Assembly: GCA_012064415.1 (NCBI GenBank)
Contig: SSNU01000034.1
Span: 303,411-353,477, forward strand
Length of the DNA: 50,067 nt
Direction of reading: 5' to 3'
From: Gyrodactylus bullatarudis
Taxonomy: Eukaryota; Platyhelminthes; Monogenea; Gyrodactylidea; Gyrodactylidae
This document shows positions 22,388-33,519 of the stretch, piece after piece. The first letter of the stretch is position 1. Every line of letters begins with the position of its first letter. Position numbers and translations under genes: made by a program. Under the pieces are notes generated by a model. It made no database searches. It saw nothing but the letters and a program-made list of their open reading frames with translations, and was not told the DNA's origin.

Positions 22388-22903
22388 TTAATCAAAAAGG
22401 GTGAAAACTTTCTTCCAATCAAGACCAAAAACTCTATAAATTGATAAAATTAAAAATTCTTCAATAGTAAAGTTCACCTTGATAGCGTATCCGGATATTT
22501 GCCAAAATGAAATTTATAAAAAATACAAGTTTGAGGCATAAAATTAAAAAAAAATATCAGATGATCAAAAGAAACATTTTTCAATTAACTTTTTCTCGTA
22601 TATAGAGGTTATTATTGCCCATTATCTGAAAGCATTATATTCGGAAGAATAAAAATACATTTATTTATGTATAAATGTATCAAGTTCAATGATTTGGCAC
22701 AATTCCGAATGTTTTTCAGAAAATTTCCAAGACGAACCTTATTTAGTAGATTACCTGAAATGTAGCGCTTGTTTCTTAACAATATCAGGATTTTTTATTC
22801 ACGTTTATGGCAAGTATATTAGCATAGAATGAAATTAAGAATCAGCTTAAAGATTTCTTTTAGCCCTTGTTATATATTACAATAATTTTAATTATTTTAG
22901 AAA

Positions 22904-23065
22904 ATGCCCTTCTTCAAAACCAGCCAAGAACAGCAGGATAATATTACAGAATTTTTCGAGGAATGTCTTTCACAAGTTCCCAGTGGCCAGACGATACATC
23001 AATTTGTCGTAAATAAACTTGGCTTGGATCCCAACGGAGAGGAAACAATGATGGAGAATAACTGA
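22904..23065 (+). CDS. Small ORF, 53 residues, unrecognised
   Basis: The ATG at 22904 follows an acceptor-like sequence (AATTATTTTAG) by three bases and opens a frame starting MPFFKTSQEQQDNITEFFEE. The composition is that of an ordinary soluble protein rather than AT-rich noise, and codon use is less AT-biased than the flanks. It may be a tiny gene, the coding part of a gene with a 5' UTR intron, or an orphan exon. I do not recognise it, and no partner exon was found. Confidence 0.35.
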   Translation: MPFFKTSQEQQDNITEFFEECLSQVPSGQTIHQFVVNKLGLDPNGEETMMENN

Positions 23066-23189
23066 AAAAACATCCACCCCTTAATTAATTTGTGAAATGT
23101 GAAAGCAGAGGAACATTTACTCCTATCGTCCACACACCCAAGTCTATCGAATTCTCATGGAGCAATTTAAATCTAACTGTTGGGAATCT

Positions 23190-23630
23190 ACGATATCCAC
23201 AATAATCTTAATCTCTCCCTCAAGAATTCAAGTTTTTTATAAATTTTTAGGAACCCGGATCATGTTGTCTAATCTTATGAATTGAAGAGAAAAATTTCAG
23301 TCATTTTTAAAATTTCGATTTGACGCCTAATTCCCTTCGTTTGAACTTCAACTTTCTTGTCTAAATGTGATCCCCAAGAACTTCTTTTGACCAGCTTCCT
23401 ATTTTCAAATCGATGAACATTTCCAGCTCAAATTTCAAAAATGGAGAATTTTGCGCCGAACCGAAATTTAAAAAATAATTTTTTTCGCAAAGTATTTTCC
23501 TTGGAAAGGATAAAGTGGGCAGCATGATCTGGATTCCTAAAAATCTATACCATATTCGAATTCTTGATGAAAAAATTGAGATTTTTGTTAAAAAATAATA
23601 GATTCTCAACTTCTTATCAAATGTTAATTT
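23190..23630. repeat. Diverged family A MITE
   Basis: The right part (GAATTCTTGATGAAAAAATT followed by GAGATTTTTG, near 23560-23590) matches the terminus of the 21988 element; the left part (GGGAATCTACGAT) is an inverted relative. The interior is diverged. Confidence 0.55.
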
Positions 23631-24014
23631 CACACTTGAAGTTTTAAACTTTTTTTATGATAATACTATTTGTTTCATTTTAAATATCATTTTACATTGT
23701 TATTGTATTATTATTATTATAAAATAGAATCTCCTTTTTACAAGCATTCTCTTTTGAATTTACAATTCTAGCGTGAAATATGTGATCATTTGGTAATACT
23801 TGTCTCAGGTTTGTCTTCTTTCAAAGAAGATATGAACAGGACAAGAAAATGGCGATGAATACTTATCGTTTCATTTACTTCGTTCAATCATATCTATACC
23901 TTTTTCAGAGCTAGTTGCATGCTAGGAATTCTGATTTCAAAATTTTTCTAATTAACATTTTTCATTGTGATTTCAAATTTGAAAAAAATGTTGAACCAGG
24001 ATGAACAGTTTCAA

Positions 24015-24201
24015 ATTCGAATAAGTAAAGAGTGGGGAGAGAATAAAACAAAAGTAAATATAAATAAATAAAATTGTTTAAAAACACGCCGAAGCGTTTG
24101 GCAGTCTTTTTGATTTCAAAGTGATATCATGGCAGAACGTTTATCTCATGATCTTATTCCTCCCCCAGGTCACACCGAAGCAAATGGTGATACAAATGTC
24201 G
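24015..24201 (+). repeat. Inverted duplication, copy 1 (promoter plus small ORF start)
   Basis: 117 nt from ATTCGAATAAG up to and including the ATG at 24129 match 33480-33364 on the other strand with only four substitutions and no gaps. The next 70 nt match at about 76%, then similarity ends. The conserved part contains TATAAATA (24059-24066) and the GC-richer block AACACGCCGAAGC. Confidence 0.9.
24059..24066 (+). promoter_or_regulatory. Candidate TATA box of the duplicated small gene
   Basis: TATAAATA is conserved in both copies of the duplication and lies 63 nt before the ATG, leaving room for a start site near 24090 and a 5' UTR of about 40 nt. This is inference from position and conservation. 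Confidence 0.4.
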
Positions 24202-24263
24202 CCGTCAATGTCCTACCTAATAAGATGAAAGACCGGATCATCAAGAGCTACTTGAAATGTTGA
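24129..24263 (+). CDS. Small ORF, 44 residues, duplicated family member 1
   Basis: Begins MAERLSHDLIPPPGHTEAN and ends in SYLKC. Its paralogue at 33265-33366 reads MREQTSNDLIPPPGPTEAN before diverging. Shared NDLIPPPG-type and TEAN blocks show that the reading frame is meaningful. There is no signal peptide or known motif. It could be a complete short peptide or the first exon of a larger gene: CCCCCAG/GT inside the conserved block is a possible donor in both copies. Confidence 0.4.
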   Translation: MAERLSHDLIPPPGHTEANGDTNVAVNVLPNKMKDRIIKSYLKC

Positions 24264-24742
24264 AACGGTCGCAATACACCTAGAACGAAATAAGTAATTG
24301 CAGATGTATTTTAAAGTTTATCACATAGCTGGATTGTTTTTCAAAAAATAACCCTTCATCTCCAAAATTAGAAAATTTGATGCTCATTACATCTTATTTT
24401 GGAGTCCTAGTATTATTGAATGAATAAGGAATTTTTAGAAAAATATGCTACTGAAATAGTGAATTCCCGAAAACAGATTAACGCGATCCTCTGAACTAGA
24501 TCAAATTTCCATTTACTGAATATCGAAAGAATTTTGATGGCCAAGTGTATCTAAAATATTGATAGTTTTTCTTATTACTTCGAGGTAAGATTAAGATAAA
24601 TTTATATTTTATGCTATTGAAAAAATTATTATTGGTGTATACAGAAAATAAATAGCATTTCATGGGTTGGAAGTTGTTCTCATGTTTATTTCTCGCCAAA
24701 TTTTCTTGAGTGACCTTGAAAGAAGTTTAACATCAATCAAAG

Positions 24743-24795
24743 TTAGAGTTCACGTGGATATAGTAATTACCGGTGACCACACTTTGCTAGTAGGT
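24743..24795 (+). repeat. 3' tail of the hammerhead-element family
   Basis: This 53-bp stretch, including GTGACCACACTTTGCTAGTA, matches the last 54 bases of the insertion at 3207-3428 with only a few differences. The ribozyme-containing 5' part is absent, as expected for a 5'-truncated or decayed copy. Confidence 0.7.
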
Positions 24796-24974
24796 TAATT
24801 GTCTAAAAATCAATCAAAGTGACTGTATCCTAGGCAACTTTCACCATCAAACAGAGCGAGTCGCTCTGAGAGCAAAACAGGCTTCTTTTGGTGATTTGAT
24901 TTTCAAATGAAAATTAATGGCCCGATGTGGCGTAGTCTACATTTGATGCATTTCGAAATTCGAAATTTTGGTCA

Positions 24975-25140
24975 TATTGAATTTTTCTTCTAACAATTTA
25001 TTGGCTAATTCCCTCATGGAATTTAAAAGAATTATTTTTTCCTGATCATCTGGAGAAAAATATTGAGTTTTTTTGTAAAAATAATGAATTCCCATTTTCA
25101 TGTCAACTAGCTTTACATTGTATTTATAAGAATAAACATT
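24975..25140. repeat. Family A MITE fragment
   Basis: The right end (TTTTCATGTCAACTAGCTTT) is the complement of the fragment at 1351 and resembles the terminus of the 21988 element. Confidence 0.4.
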
Positions 25141-26289
25141 GATTTCAAATTCAAAAATGTACGATAGCTTGAGGAAAACACTAAACTTATTTTTGGATTC
25201 AATACAAAGTTATCTAGAGTTTTGTAGTTTTATAAAAATATTTATCAGAAATACTTAGGTTAACATGAAAACCAGGTTGATTGAAAAATTATCTTAAACA
25301 TTTGAATACGAAAATAGCTATTTTATGTACTTATAAGTAGTAATTAATTGTGATAACTGGTTACTAGTGTTGTCACAAAATAGCATTTTATTAAAAAAAA
25401 ATATCAGAACTTTCTAAATTGCTTGTAGGTAAATTATAAAATTAATTTATCAGCTATATCAAGTTCTATAACAAGTTCTACTATACAAAATGAAATATAT
25501 AGGATTTTATCTTCTTGAAAATTCTTTTGGCTATTGGACTTTGCTTGAATTCGGCTTGATAGGGTAAAATAATGTGTTTATCATGTGATCAGTGATCCCT
25601 GATCAGATATCTAACTATAATATGATTTAAATATAAAAATTACCACGAGTTTGAAATTTTTCTCGAATCTTCAAAAGCTCTTAGACCAAGCCTTGTTTAA
25701 AGATTGAGATGAATCAAGCAAGATAGAAAAAGATTTTTTCCATGTGACAGGGTTTATCTATACAAGGGTTTAGTCTATAGATAAAAAAGTGATAAAGTCC
25801 TTATTGTATTTCAAAATGAATGGGTCTCTGCTCAAATAATTATTCAAAAAATTAGATTTTAAATGGCAAAGGGAATTAGGAAATGTTCAAGATGTTAAGA
25901 ACTTTATTCACTTATAGAATCTATGATTTCTAAGAATTACCCTTTTTTTTAGGTTCTCTTTTCAAAAATATCTTTTCACATCTCTACTAATATTTTTCTA
26001 ACTCAACAAAATTTTCAAGTTTCAACATACGTTTTGCTTAACAGCTTGCGTAGAAATGTTAACTTATATGAAGCTTTAGAACCAGAGAAGAAATTAGGTG
26101 GTGAGGGAAATTATTTAACATTTTTGCATTCTGATTTAAAATTTGCTAATACTATTTCGATCTGAGTTACAAATAATGAAAATTAATTTGAAAAGGTATA
26201 ATCTATTTATTACTCTATAAATTTCCAAAAATCTCCCCAAAAATTTCCAAAAATCATCCCAATGGAGTAATGTAAAATTCAATATAAAA

Positions 26290-26470
26290 TACGTACAAAA
26301 ATCATATTCTGATCTAAGGCCTATTTCCTCGCTCAATATTTTCCTCTCAATAATTGATACCTATTTGTTCTACGAAATTTCAAACAGTCTCCCTAAACCA
26401 TTTCCGAATAAGTCCCAACATGGTTTTCTACACGGTAAAAACACTTCCAGCAATATGCTGGCTTTCCTTA
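26290..26470 (+). pseudogene. LINE reverse transcriptase N-terminal relic
   Basis: Plus-strand reading gives DLRPISSLNIFLSIID followed by KSQHGFLHGKNTSSNMLAFL. This corresponds to the reverse transcriptase start seen in the other LINE copies (FLSIIDRF and [20 protein letters not shown] in the 34-kb copy). The frame breaks beyond this, and no palm motif remains. Confidence 0.75.
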
Positions 26471-26577
26471 ACCACTCCCTTCCTTTACCAATTAGAATTT
26501 TAACCGCTAAAAGTTCCACAGTGATAGTTCTATCACATGTCATTTTAGCAACTCATTATTATTCCTTCAAGCCTCAG

Positions 26578-26690
26578 AAAATACTTTGTTTACCACCCAT
26601 TCGATAGAAAATTTAATAATCTCCTGGAATACGCAAAGATCTTGGCTCTATCATTCGTCAAACTCGCGCTATACTAATTTAAAGAGAGTT
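26578..26690. repeat. Dispersed repeat B, copy 1
   Basis: From ACTTTGTTTACC through GCAAAGATCTTGGCTCT this segment is similar to 31770-31880. In one frame both copies conserve FVY-x-x-FDR-x-FN-x-LE-x-AKI-x-ALS, so it may be a fragment of an unidentified transposon coding region. Confidence 0.4.
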
Positions 26691-27958
26691 GAATTTTTTC
26701 AAAAAATTAATTTTTCTATAAAACTTTTTTTTGAAAACCTACTTTTCCAGGGTCATAAATAAAAAGTAAGATAACTTTTATCGAAGAATCATACCTCTAG
26801 AATTTAAATATGCAATGGCCTGAACTCTATCTGCTAACACTAAAAAGATAACCTGTTTTTGGATCAAAAAATGGATCATTTTTTGATCGATAACTTCTGA
26901 ACCAAAAATAATTGCGTTAAAACAACTGTAATCAAAGCATAAGATAGACAAAAGATTGAATGCGAGTCATGAAAAAAAATTCTCTGGGACTTTAAGGATT
27001 AATGAGATTTATGACATCACCATCAAGGATATTTTGTTATTTTTCCACTAATTAATTGCTATACTTTTTGCTATTTCTCCGGGCTAAGCCTTTGTCAGAT
27101 AAATGGTGACATGAGAAAAAATCTTATTCTTCTAGATTTTGATTCATCTCTACACTTGAATCAAGTTGTTTCTAAAGCATCTCAATCACGTAATAAGGCC
27201 TATTCTGAAGGTTTTTGATTGGTCGAAGAAAAATTTTAAGCTTGGGATATAATTTAACCTCATTCGTTCCATAACTAAATGTCTGATCACACGTTTGGAC
27301 GAAATGTTTTTTCTTACCCAAACGAATTTTTTCTCTTTTAATAATTTACTTACAAATTGTACATAATGCTAAAAAATGCTACAATTTTTGAAAATAATTT
27401 TTTTCTGAAAAAATGCTATTTTGTGTCCGCCCTATTTATTAGAGGTAGATGAAAATAGATTTTTAACAAAAATACCATAAGTCTGAGGATTCATTCAATA
27501 GTTCAAGATGCAATTCATCGAAAAATCTTGATTCCATCTCAGAATATCAATTGTATATCTTGTGATTTTCCATTTTCAACTTAATTCAATAAACTTTGAA
27601 GTTTCGACAGAAATTCATTTAAAGAAAGCAAAAATTGCTAAACTAAACAAAATATTTGTTTTAAATAACTATTTTGTAATCATCGGAGGTTTGGTACTAA
27701 TTTAAGTATATATTTTTAGAGTTGAAATTTTCATTGGTTGGAACTTCTCATACAGCTTTGATTTTAAGCTCAAACACTTAAAAAGTCACGTAGTTGAGTA
27801 AAAGATATTTCATTCAGGTTTTCCTATGAATAATTCGCTAATTTGAAGGAACTGTATGAGTTTAGTGATTCAATATTGAGTTAGCAAGTAGAAAAATAAA
27901 TATATAAAGAGTTTAAATAAAATAAATCTGACAAAATAATAAGTGATAAAATTAAAGT

Positions 27959-28180
27959 TCAATGTCCAAATCTGTTAACATAATCGAAAAAGTTCATTCC
28001 TGCAGGAAAAGATCTTCTACTCTCAACGACACTCGCAGTAGAATGATCTAATTTCTCGAATTTTCTAATGCCCTCAGCAGCATTTTTAATATCTGCTATG
28101 AGTCTCTCAATTCCTTGAGTGTTTGAGGGGAAATCAGGATAGAGAATAAATCTTTGGCCGTGAAACTGAATATCACACAA
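27959..28180 (-). pseudogene. Orphan coding-like segment, 73 codons, unrecognised
   Basis: The minus-strand frame from about 28187 to the stop at 27959 reads CDIQFHGQRFILYPDFPSNT and later RKFEKLDHSTASVVE and NFFDYVNRFGH. Composition and absence of AT-noise residues look like real coding sequence. However, no in-frame ATG begins it, a TGA lies just upstream, and the nearest acceptor-like site (TTTAAAAG at about 28199) would put that stop in frame. It may be a dead last exon, a retrocopy remnant, or an exon with an unusual splice site. Confidence 0.35.
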
Positions 28181-28424
28181 AGGAGGGTATCATCTTTTAA
28201 ATAAAAAAATAACCTTTCAATAAATAACACTCCCGTTTAAGTCTTCATTATTTAGAACTTTAATATAATATCTTTCCACGTGGAAAACAGAAGAGTTATT
28301 TATAGGTCCTCTCGCTGTTTCGGTAATTCATTCTAAAGTTTGGGTTCTAAATTCAGTTATTGATACAAGTTTTGGTAAGTGTTCTTTTTATTATTGAAAA
28401 ATTTTTAAATCAGAATTCCTAAAT

Positions 28425-28857
28425 TGCAACTAGCTCTGTAAAGGTATTGGTTTCTACATGGTTAGATTTATCTGTTATTAATACTACTATCAATATTTTT
28501 AAAAAGCCTCTTATTACAGAGGTTCAAAGATTAATTGTTGAGCAAAACAAAGAAAAAGCATGATTAGTGTATCCAATTTCTCATTGTTCTTTCTCTGGTA
28601 AGCGTGTTTATTTTAAATTATTTTCAGATTCAACCAAATTCATTTGACTATCGAGGTAAAGGGTAAATATTTTGTCGTTCTGTATTAAAGTTCGTGTAGC
28701 ACAAAATGGTTGAAGTAATAATTTTTAGAACGCGATTACTTAAAAGTAACTCTCTTTGATAATGAATTAGTTTCCTCTGAATTACTATTGCGAAATATTA
28801 TTTTGGATAGTAAAATAACCCAGTGTAATTTAGTTTTTAGAAAGTTTTTTAAATGAT
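28425..28857 (+). other. Candidate cryptic small gene (weak exon chain)
   Basis: Two exon-like blocks, 28628-28655 (IQPNSFDYR) and the block starting after TAATTTTTAG near 28730 (ERDYLKVTLFDNELVSSELL, ending NLVFRKFFK), join in phase over a 73-nt GT-AG intron. A 30-nt GT-AG intron (28598-28627) lies just upstream, of the size seen in confirmed genes here, but extending past it needs a poor donor. An open segment from about 28429 (VKVLVSTWLDLSVINTTINI) may be further coding sequence. No family is recognised, and chance cannot be excluded. Confidence 0.25.
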
Positions 28858-30769
28858 TCGATCGATCTCTTATAATACACAAGTGATCAGACCTGAGGAT
28901 ATGATCATTACATAAATCTATATTAAAAAGTTTTCGAGTAATAAATGAGCCAGATCTGGTGTGAACTCATAATGTTGATAACGAAATTTTAACCTAATGA
29001 GAAACTGAATTCGGTTGATATGATAATTTGGTAATCGATAATTTTTTCAAAATTCACAATTTTTTCACAAAGATACCGATCGAATATGATGTATATTATG
29101 AGGCTTAGTTTCAACAATTGGAAAAGAAATTGATTTTTAATGAAATTATGTAAAGTTCGAGATGTAGCTAGATTTCCTTTTTTGATCTTTGAACGAGAAC
29201 TTTTGATTGATTTTAAAAGTGAAACAGGTCGAATGAATTTTACCCAGTATCAGGGAATTAAATTATAACTACTAAATCTTTCGCTTACACGTCATTTTTG
29301 ACGAGATTTGAATTTTAAAATTTTTCTTAATTATGAATCAGAAAGAAATGACCAAGAAATTGTAATTTGATTTTCATATGATAATTGGGCTGATTTTATA
29401 AAATTCTTAATTTTATCATCAAGAACTCGAATTTGATCAAGAATTTTTGGAATCTAGATCATGAGGCCCTCTTTCACGATACGGAGAAAAAAAATTAGAA
29501 AAAATCAATTTTTATGGAAAATACGGCAAATTTTAAATCTTGAAGTAGGGCTAAAATCCCATTTTTTTTGAACTTTGAGTTGGAAATTTTTGTTGATTTC
29601 AATGTGGGAGAGTGATCAAAAGTTGATATTTAGGATCACAATTAGTCGAAGAAATCAAATATGCTGAATCTGGTTTTGAGAATCACCCCATAACCGTGTC
29701 AAAATCAAATTTTGATTTTTTGATCATTTTACCTACTTGAAAGTCGATGAAATTTGATATTTCAAGATCCCTGAAAAATGACGAATTTATCAAAATTTCT
29801 ATGATGATCAGCGGTTTCAATCAACTCTTGATCACTCTCCCAAAATTGGCATGGAAAAAATAACATCTTTCATTGTTAATCAAAAATATGGTATGACTGA
29901 ATTTTAATTGTGATTGGTCATTTCTAAGTTTGATCCAGAAGATTAATTCTAGTTCTGAGTTCCATATACCAATCGATGCCGATTTGAATGATCTGCATAA
30001 TAAACCTAATTTTAATTTAATTTAAATGAATTTATAAGACCAGATTTGGAATCAACGTGAAATTATTTTTCTAATTCTAAAATCCAAAAATCTAATATTT
30101 TACCAGAACTTAGTATTACTACAACTATTACACAAGCTTGATACGAATACATTTCGAATGAAAGCTTCACTTTACTAAACGTTAAAGAATACATGAAAAT
30201 TTCCCCACTAAACCTATTAGTACTTGTCTCTAATATTTTTGTTGGATTCTAAAAGTGAATAAAAAGTTATCTTACTCATTAACAACAAAAAGGATGCAAA
30301 GTTCTTTCTATCTCAAGTTTCTCAACAACAGAAAATTTGATCTTTGAATTTTGAGTATTGAATTTTATGTCTGATTTTCTATTCATGATTGTGTAGTAGT
30401 GAGTTCATTGAACCTTCCAACATTCAGCAAAAAGTGTAATGATTTTCGTCTTTCAGATGATTCCAGATTTCATCTTTATTTGTGCCTATGCTATTGCGCA
30501 TTGTTCATGAAAGGTGATTCTAGAGAATTTCAAAGAGATAAGCGCTTTATTTCGAGCACACTCTTCAGTCTATAGATGCCATTATATAGATAGATAGATT
30601 GGTTTCCCCTTTCAAATTTGGTCGTCAGTAAGTATTTTGAATGAAGCTGGAACTGAAATAAAAGTAGAACAAAAAGAATAGCCAATAAAATATCTTCCTG
30701 ATCTGAGCCAATGGAATTAAATATTGAGCAAGCTTTATACATATTTCTCATATCTCAAACTCAATAATT
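28858..30769. other. 1.9-kb gene-free stretch
   Basis: AT-rich sequence without a convincing gene. It holds a family A MITE fragment (29380-29610) and presumably the promoter of the cytidine deaminase gene near its right end. Confidence 0.4.
29380..29610. repeat. Family A MITE fragment
   Basis: Contains ATCATCAAGAACTCGAATTT, GGAATCTAGATCATGAGG and TTTTTATGGAAAATACGG, each a diverged match to blocks in one arm of the 21988-22387 element. Confidence 0.5.
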
Positions 30770-31216
30770 ATGTCAGAAGAAGTTGAAAAAATAATCTCTG
30801 AAAAGAAGGAAGCTCTTATTCAGGCAGCTATTCAGGCCAAGTCGAAAACTCATTCTCCATACAGTCATTTCCCTGTTGGAGCATCTGTTCTCAGCGAAAA
30901 TGGAAAGGTCTATTCCGGAGCTAATGTGGAGAATGCATCCTTTCCTGTTGGCTGGTGTGCTGAGGTATGTGCTTTGTCTTGTATGCTGATGGATGGGGAA
31001 AGGACGATTGTAGCAGCTGCTGTCTCGAGTGATATGAAGAATGGGTTGATATCACCATGCGGGAAATGCCGGCAGGCACTCTTTGAATTTCAAAAGCCAA
31101 ACACAAAGTGTCCCATTTTCCTGATCAACAATTCAAACGAGGCCAAAGAGATAAGTCTCAATGAGTTGTTGCCATTTTCATTTATTGGAAGTAGCTTGAC
31201 CGATCATGAAAAATAA
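30770..31216 (+). CDS. CDA: Cytidine deaminase
   Basis: An intronless frame of 148 residues, the usual size for the homotetrameric pyrimidine-salvage enzyme that deaminates cytidine and deoxycytidine. SPYSHFPVGAS and ANVENASFPVG form the nucleoside-binding region. The zinc ligands are C63 (in WCAE) and C97/C100 (PCGKC), and E65 is the catalytic proton shuttle. The block after CAE reads VCAL rather than the common RTAI, an unusual but non-catalytic change. The protein should be cytosolic. The stop codon lies inside an AATAAA-like sequence. The lack of introns, in a window where most enzymes have several, may reflect a retrocopy or simple loss. Confidence 0.93.
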   Translation: MSEEVEKIISEKKEALIQAAIQAKSKTHSPYSHFPVGASVLSENGKVYSGANVENASFPVGWCAEVCALSCMLMDGERTIVAAAVSSDMKNGLISPCGKCRQALFEFQKPNTKCPIFLINNSNEAKEISLNELLPFSFIGSSLTDHEK

Positions 31217-33264
31217 AAATGGTTTGTTTAATTCTCATGAGTTTTTAATCATTACTGAGGATTCTTTAGTTTTTCTTGGAGTCATTTCAAAGTGTATCAT
31301 AAAGCCTAAACATTCTTATTTGCTTATTTATTTTATCTACTTGGCCCTAAATTTGAGATATTACTTCATAAGTAGAACTTATCTGTACATACGCTTACTG
31401 GTTAAATACCAGTGATTTAATTTCTTTCTAGCTTATCTGAACAAATTACAGAGGTAGAAAAATTCTCAATACAATTGAATTACCCATTTTTCTAGGTAAA
31501 TAAATAATAAATTTCATAAATGCTATTTTATTTTATGAATATTATTTCAATAATATCGACCAAAAAGTTTTCTGAATTAATTAATTAATTAAGTATTTTT
31601 CATCTAAATATTCTTTTTATAAGCAGATCGTTTTATTTTGTTCTAACAAGTTAGCTAAAGATTTTTTATTTTTACAATGAAGATAATTTCCAAGTAGACA
31701 ATTAAATTTTATCTAAAAACTGTATTATTAATAATAATTTATTATACAGAATTAAAGAATTTAGAAAGTACACTTTGTTTACCCCTCTTTTGATAGGATA
31801 CCTTTTAATCGTCTAGAATGAGCAAAGATCTCAGCTCTGTCAGTCATCTGACACGGGCTAAACTAGTTCAAAGAAAATGGATTATTTTTTATTTTCTTCT
31901 TCAGTATCAATAGATGAAATAATTACTGAAACAGTCTTATCTACCAATATATATCCTTTCACTTACAGTATCAATGATTATGAAAATTTCCTGATCCAGT
32001 ATCATTACACGTTATTTTTCCAAAAGAATTTCATTATACTACTAATATTTTTACAAGCTAAAATAAACTAATTTTTAGTCATTTTTAACATAGGTCATAC
32101 TAACTCAACTTGAGAGTTTAAAGTTTATAGACTCTAACTGGGTCATTTTAGCAACTCAGTATTATTCATTAAAGTCATAGTGAGTACTTCGTGAAACAGT
32201 ACTACGTATCCGATGCGCAATTCTGAAGCATCAGTTGTCAGGTTATTTAGATCTATTTTGCAACTGTTAATATTTTTCTATGAATACTAACCAATTTAAT
32301 CTCTTTTATTTCTATGAATAATTCGAAAGACTATAGTATTTGAAACCAAGTATTTCTGAAAATATCCATGATGAGATTTACTTAAATCTTTTAGATTTCT
32401 CTACTGAAACTTCTACCATAAATTAGTTGTAACAGATTCTATAATTTTTCTTCTATTTATGGAAGTTGCTATCGGGGCCAGTATGGATGGTATTGGATAA
32501 GTAAGAAGAGCAGGCATACTAGATTGGGACTTTATTAAATTGGGTAAACCATAATAATTAACTCATGGGTAACAAGATAAACAATAGATTAATTAAACAA
32601 ATCATAGAGCTGTTTTAAAGAATATACTTGGTTTATACTCGAACACCACAACAGAAGTTATATCTTGGTAGTTGAAGTGAAAAAAAACATAATGAGGGGT
32701 ATGTTTTAATCTGTTCTTGAGTAATATTATAAAATCTCGGGTCCAGATATTTCTTTAAAATGTCTCACCTGGCATGTCCAAGGCTTGTGTGATTAAAATG
32801 AATTCTGTCAAAAATTTCGGTATCGACAAGGCCTTAACTAAGTGCAGTTATAAGCGTTTTAGATTTACGAATCGTGAAATTTATTTTAATTTGCAATTCA
32901 AGATGTCATAATAGCTTATCTTGCAACAATAAATGATTTTTCTACAATTCTCAACTAATCTTATATTTTTTAAAACTAATTTTGAGCTTTGGATTACTAA
33001 CTTAATATTTTGAACCTTGGTTATAAGTTTAACAAACTAGCCGGTTACAATTGTATAGGAAGTTCCAAGTAGGGACCCTACACTATTAGATTGTTTAAGC
33101 GATAAACAATGTGAAAGATTTAATGGAAATCAAAAAGATTATGAACCCGTATAATGATATCAGTTTGAAAAATTTAATTCAGTCAGCCAAACTTATTACC
33201 AAGTATCAAGATCAACAAATTATATTTTATAGCTAGTTGATCTTAAAACCTGGTAATAAGTTTA
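31217..33264. other. 2-kb gene-free stretch
   Basis: AT-rich DNA with dispersed repeat B, copy 2 (about 31770-31880), and inverted repeats at its right end (33010-33270). No host coding sequence seen. Confidence 0.4.
31770..31880. repeat. Dispersed repeat B, copy 2
   Basis: Similar to 26578-26690: ACTTTGTTTACCCCTCTTTT, then TTTAATCGTCTAGAATGAGC and AAAGATCTCAGCTCTGTCA. The implied frame has stops in this copy. Confidence 0.4.
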
Positions 33265-33270
33265 TCAAGC
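33010..33270. repeat. Three copies of a GGT(A/T)ATAAGTTT motif forming hairpins
   Basis: The motif occurs near 33017 (CCTTGGTTATAAGTTTAACAA), inverted near 33192 (AAACTTATTACCAAGTATCA) and direct near 33248 (ACCTGGTAATAAGTTTATCA). The last two, together with AAGATCAAC and GTTGATCTT, make a stem of about 30 bp around a short loop. Confidence 0.6.
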
Positions 33271-33366
33271 TATGCCGTTAGTCTTAAGACTATCAACATT
33301 TGAATTTCTATTTGCCTCGGTGGGACCTGGGGGAGGAATTAAATCATTAGAAGTTTGTTCTCTCAT
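33265..33366 (-). CDS. Small ORF, 33 residues, duplicated family member 2
   Basis: Starts MREQTSNDLIPPPGPTEAN and stops after NGIA. It is preceded by the same 117-nt upstream region as the ORF at 24129. The two proteins agree over about the first 25 residues and then diverge completely. Whether this short version is functional, or the frame is truncated, cannot be told from the sequence. Confidence 0.35.
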   Translation of the reverse strand: MREQTSNDLIPPPGPTEANRNSNVDSLKTNGIA

Positions 33367-33480
33367 GATATCGCTTTGAAATCAAAAAGATTGCCAAATG
33401 CTTCGGCGTGTTTTTAAACAATTTTATTTATTTATATTTACTTTTGTTTTATTCTCTCCCCACTCTTTGCTTATTCGAAT
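33294..33480 (-). repeat. Inverted duplication, copy 2 (promoter plus small ORF start)
   Basis: Reverse-complement partner of 24015-24201: four mismatches in 117 nt upstream of and including the ATG, about 17 mismatches in the following 70 nt. Its outer boundary lies close to the truncated end of a LINE copy, suggesting a rearrangement junction. Confidence 0.9.
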
Positions 33481-33519
33481 ACAATTACATTATATTCGTT
33501 ACTTTTATTCATTAACTTT

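Larger units (their letters stand above)
19153..22903. other. 3.7-kb gene-free stretch with transposon relics
   Basis: No host gene could be seen. It contains a Tc1/mariner end (19887-20230), a piggyBac-like MITE (21077-21453) and a 400-bp foldback MITE (21988-22387), listed separately. The remainder is AT-rich with stops in all frames. Confidence 0.5.
24264..27958. other. 3.7-kb gene-free stretch with repeat fragments
   Basis: No host gene was detected. It contains the tail of the hammerhead element family (24743-24795), a family A MITE fragment (24975-25140), a LINE relic (26290-26470) and a dispersed repeat (26578-26690). The rest is AT-rich and multiply stopped. Confidence 0.45.

Noticed and set aside
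24015..33480. A single 9.4-kb DNA transposon with the duplicated block as terminal repeats
   Set aside because: No target duplication or transposase was found and the outer edges do not share a defined terminus, so this stays only a possibility under the duplication finding.
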